From: Leyella lascolaii
GTDB taxonomy: Bacteria > Bacteroidota > Bacteroidia > Bacteroidales > Bacteroidaceae
Assembly (NCBI RefSeq): GCF_900079775.1
Contig: NZ_LT556050.1
Coordinates: 347,381-411,380, forward strand
Length of the DNA: 64,000 bases
Direction of reading: 5' to 3'
This document shows, piece after piece, positions 61,886-64,000 of the stretch. The translations under genes and the position numbers were made by a program. Each line of letters starts with the position of its first letter. Positions within the stretch are counted from its first letter, which is position 1. Under the pieces are notes generated by a model. That model did no database searches and was not told where the DNA came from. It saw only the letters and a program-made list of their open reading frames with translations.

Positions 61886-63493
61886 ATGAGAATAAAAACA
61901 ATAACGGCAGTCATGCTTGCCGCACTTGCAACAACAGCCGGAGCGCAGAACCTCATTCCGTCCGGCTCACCGCTGTACAAGCTTCCATACAAGAACACTT
62001 ACGTCATGCAGACTCTCGTGGCAGAGAATACCTTCCGCACGGCAAAGGTGGAAAAGACCGTGCCGGGCTCTTTCGAGAAGGCACGAAAAGTACTTCCCGC
62101 ACCTTACTGGGAAGGTCATGAGAAGGAAATAGAGATGTACTGGAAGGCATGGCAGATAGGAATAAAGAACATATGCCAGCCGCTTGACGACTCAGGATTC
62201 GTCACAAGCTACATCGCGCCAGCCTACAACGGCAACATATTCATGTGGGACGACGCCTTCATAACGATGTTCTGCCGCTACGGGCGCAACTTCTTCCCCT
62301 TCCAGAAGACACTCGACAACTTTTACGCAAAGCAGCATCCTGACGGTTTCATATGCCGCGAGATACGCGCAGACGGCTCCGACTGCTTCAGCCGATACGA
62401 CCCCACGAGCACCGGTCCCAACCTTCTGCCGTGGTCGGAATGGAAATACTACACTCAGTTCGGTGACGACAACAGGCTCAACAAGGTGTTTCCCGTGCTT
62501 GCGGCATACTACAAATGGCTGAAGCTCAACCGCACATGGCGCAACGGCACCTACTGGAGCAGCGGCTGGGGAACGGGCATGGACAACATGCCACGGGTAC
62601 CCGAAGGCTACAACACCATATACAGCAACGGCCACATGATATGGCTCGACGCATGCCTACAGCAGATAATGGTTGCCGACATACTGCTTAAAATGGGCTT
62701 CTATCTGGAACGCTGGCAGGAGATAGAGGAGTTTGAGGACGACATAAAGAAGCTGTCCGAATACATAAACAATAATATGTGGAGCGAGAAAGACGCTTTC
62801 CTATACGACCAGTATGCCGACAACAGCCTCAGCACTACGCAAGGCATATACGCCTACTGGGCACTGCACACCGACGTTCTGCCCAAAGACAGGCTCGACG
62901 CGCTGGTGAGCCATCTCGAGGACACCACAAAGTTCAACCGTCCCCACCGCGTGGCGTCACTCGCGGCAGACCATCCCAAGTACAAGGCAAACGGCAGATA
63001 CTGGACCGGCGGAGTGTGGCCCGGCACAAACTATATGGTCATCTCCGGACTTACCGACAAAGGATACCGCCGTCTGGCGCACGACATCACAATGAACCAT
63101 TATAACAACGTGCTGAAAGTATATGAGAAGACAGGCACCTTCTGGGAGTATTACGCACCGGAGAAAGCCGAACCCGGATTCATGGCACGGAAGGACTTCG
63201 TGGGCTGGACGGGACTGCCGCCTATCGCAGAGATCATTGAATACATCTTCGGAATACGCGCCAACGTGCAGGAAAACAACATAACGCTCGATGTGAACCT
63301 TACCGACGGATACGGCATAGACCGCTACCCGTACGGTGCCGACGGACTTATATCGTTCAAGGTGGCACGCCGGGGCTCAGCCGGAGAGAAGCCGAAGGTG
63401 ACCGTCACCACCAACACACCGTTCAGACTCACCCTGATGTGGGGCGACAACAAGATTGAAAAGGAAATAAAGAAAGGCACCCAGACTGTATGA
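61886..63493 (+). CDS. Trehalase/MGH1-like glycoside hydrolase
   Basis: This 535-residue exported protein (signal ITAVMLAALATTAGAQ) has an (alpha/alpha)6-barrel hydrolase typical of the GH37/GH63/MGH1-like clan. Visible parts are GNIFMWDDAFITMFCRYG (conserved WD-D motif), NMPR, TYWSSGWGTGMDN, GIYAYWALHTDVLP, YWTGGVWPGTNYMVISGL and FWEYYAPEKAEPG. Substrates in the clan include trehalose, kojibiose-type glucans and mannosylglycerate, so the target here is open. The downstream convergent MFS gene could import a released sugar (inference). Confidence 0.8.
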   Translation: MRIKTITAVMLAALATTAGAQNLIPSGSPLYKLPYKNTYVMQTLVAENTFRTAKVEKTVPGSFEKARKVLPAPYWEGHEKEIEMYWKAWQIGIKNICQPLDDSGFVTSYIAPAYNGNIFMWDDAFITMFCRYGRNFFPFQKTLDNFYAKQHPDGFICREIRADGSDCFSRYDPTSTGPNLLPWSEWKYYTQFGDDNRLNKVFPVLAAYYKWLKLNRTWRNGTYWSSGWGTGMDNMPRVPEGYNTIYSNGHMIWLDACLQQIMVADILLKMGFYLERWQEIEEFEDDIKKLSEYINNNMWSEKDAFLYDQYADNSLSTTQGIYAYWALHTDVLPKDRLDALVSHLEDTTKFNRPHRVASLAADHPKYKANGRYWTGGVWPGTNYMVISGLTDKGYRRLAHDITMNHYNNVLKVYEKTGTFWEYYAPEKAEPGFMARKDFVGWTGLPPIAEIIEYIFGIRANVQENNITLDVNLTDGYGIDRYPYGADGLISFKVARRGSAGEKPKVTVTTNTPFRLTLMWGDNKIEKEIKKGTQTV

Positions 63494-63510
63494 CTACAGC
63501 CGTAAGAGAC

Positions 63511-63552
63511 ACGGGCAAGGGGAACACCGCTGACAGCATTCCCCTTGCCCGT
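63511..63552. terminator. Bidirectional terminator
   Basis: The stem ACGGGCAAGGGGAA (63511-63524) pairs with 63539-63552 and is followed by ATTGTTTT. It lies between two convergent genes. Confidence 0.8.
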
Positions 63553-63594
63553 ATTGTTTTATGATATTCGTCACCGCGCCATCGCGCCGGTTCT

Positions 63595-64000
63595 TCAGCG
63601 GCTGCGCCTCCCTGCGACAAGCCTGAAGGCATAAGCCAGCACCATCGCAAAGCCTGCCAAAGGAATGACAAACGGCACGATGTTGTTCACACTGTCAGCC
63701 ACAAGTCCCATGAGAAGGAACGCGCAGCCACCCACCGGAGTCATCATGAGTATGGAAGACGCACTCTTCGTGAGTCCGCCGAGCCCCCGCAGGGTGAGCG
63801 AGAAGATTGTCGGGAACATTATAGCCTCAAACATATAGTTGCACATCAGTGCCACAAGCGATACCCTGCCGAAATTGCCCAACACCGTCAGCATGCACGC
63901 CACAGTGCCCACAGCACACCAGAAGAGCATCTTCTCCGCCGCCACGCGCCGCATTATCCAGCTCCCGACGAAGCGTCCTATCATGAAAACGGCAAGCGCA
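63595..64000 (-). CDS. MFS sugar transporter, C-terminal part (cut by edge)
   Basis: About 135 residues of the C-terminal half of a major facilitator protein are present; the frame stays open to base 64000, so the N-terminal part lies outside. GRFVGSWIMRRVA is the cytoplasmic-loop motif seen in the FHS (FucP/GluP-like) group. MLVALMCNYMFEAIMFPTIFSLTLRGLGGLTKSAS-like features (NYMFEAIMFPTIF, GLTKSASS) and later helices (VGGCAFLLMGLVADSV, VIPLAGFAMVLAYAF) agree with that family. The likely substrate is a monosaccharide imported with protons. Confidence 0.82.
   Translation of the reverse strand, partial: ALAVFMIGRFVGSWIMRRVAAEKMLFWCAVGTVACMLTVLGNFGRVSLVALMCNYMFEAIMFPTIFSLTLRGLGGLTKSASSILMMTPVGGCAFLLMGLVADSVNNIVPFVIPLAGFAMVLAYAFRLVAGRRSR

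Overview
The window reads as chromosomal DNA of a Bacteroidales bacterium, most likely of the Prevotella group. The evidence is the Bacteroidetes-type promoter boxes (TAnnTTTG, often with a TTG-like box 19-20 nt upstream), the near absence of Shine-Dalgarno sequences, and typical family members (GldH, PorT, RicT/PSP1, DUF4831, a START-like protein, tandem ExbD with TonB, GH125/GH76 mannan enzymes, dual-NBD efflux ABC). The genus is inference: no rRNA or marker search was possible. No phage, integrase, complete insertion sequence or CRISPR array was found. Most of the sequence is core housekeeping, and the unusual content lies in the intergenic repeats.

Layout. 0.7-3.4 kb: minus-strand GH76 and GH125 alpha-mannan enzymes behind a repeat-rich leader. 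4.4-5.6 kb: membrane acyltransferase. 6.4-11.1 kb: exported esterase, then metF, holB, ricT, gldH. 11.1-17.7 kb (minus): IMP cyclohydrolase domain of PurH, then mreB, mreC, mreD, mrdA (PBP2), rodA, the cell-elongation operon. 18.3-25.5 kb: AraC regulator divergent from a TolC/adaptor/dual-NBD ABC/two-permease export operon. 25.9 kb: tRNA-Met. 26.1-31.3 kb: START-like protein, LptF/G-type permease, ribBA, small membrane protein, aminotransferase. 31.5-37.0 kb: exbB, two exbD, tonB, PstS-like lipoprotein, TPR protein. 37.0-39.0 kb: a gene-free repeat region. 39.1-43.3 kb: a 55-residue ferredoxin, PorT, and a 5'-nucleotidase split over two genes. 43.6-46.6 kb: rplS, a small hypothetical, the stand-alone AICAR transformylase half of PurH, a small basic protein. 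46.8-51.3 kb (minus): hpt, adk, obg, pgeF, M23 peptidase. 51.5-54.1 kb: NAD(P)HX repair enzyme and DUF4831. 54.7-64 kb: GH3 glycosidase, class II aldolase, myo-inositol-phosphate synthase, alkaline phosphatase, a trehalase/MGH1-like glycosidase, and the C-terminal part of a sugar MFS transporter cut by the right edge.

The most interesting structure is three families of intergenic repeats. Family 1 is made of 66- or 87/88-bp units, each with two hairpins whose arms differ between loci but keep pairing. Some copies carry good sigma-ABfr promoter boxes, and one array forms the predicted leader of the mannanase operon. Family 2 is a pair of palindromes built on GAGACGC...GCGTCTC, held 86-88 bp apart at four loci. 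Family 3 consists of GGAAAAGGCTTTTCC-like inverted repeats. All four family 2 loci lie beside family 1 sequence. Two repeat-rich stretches (17.9-18.3 and 54.2-54.6 kb) also share longer blocks.

The genes connect in several ways: cell-wall elongation (Mre/PBP2/RodA, with PgeF and M23 elsewhere), outer-membrane energisation (ExbBD-TonB), purine synthesis and salvage (split PurH, Hpt), and glycan use (GH76, GH125, GH3, GH63/37-like, MFS). No SusC/SusD pair lies in the window.
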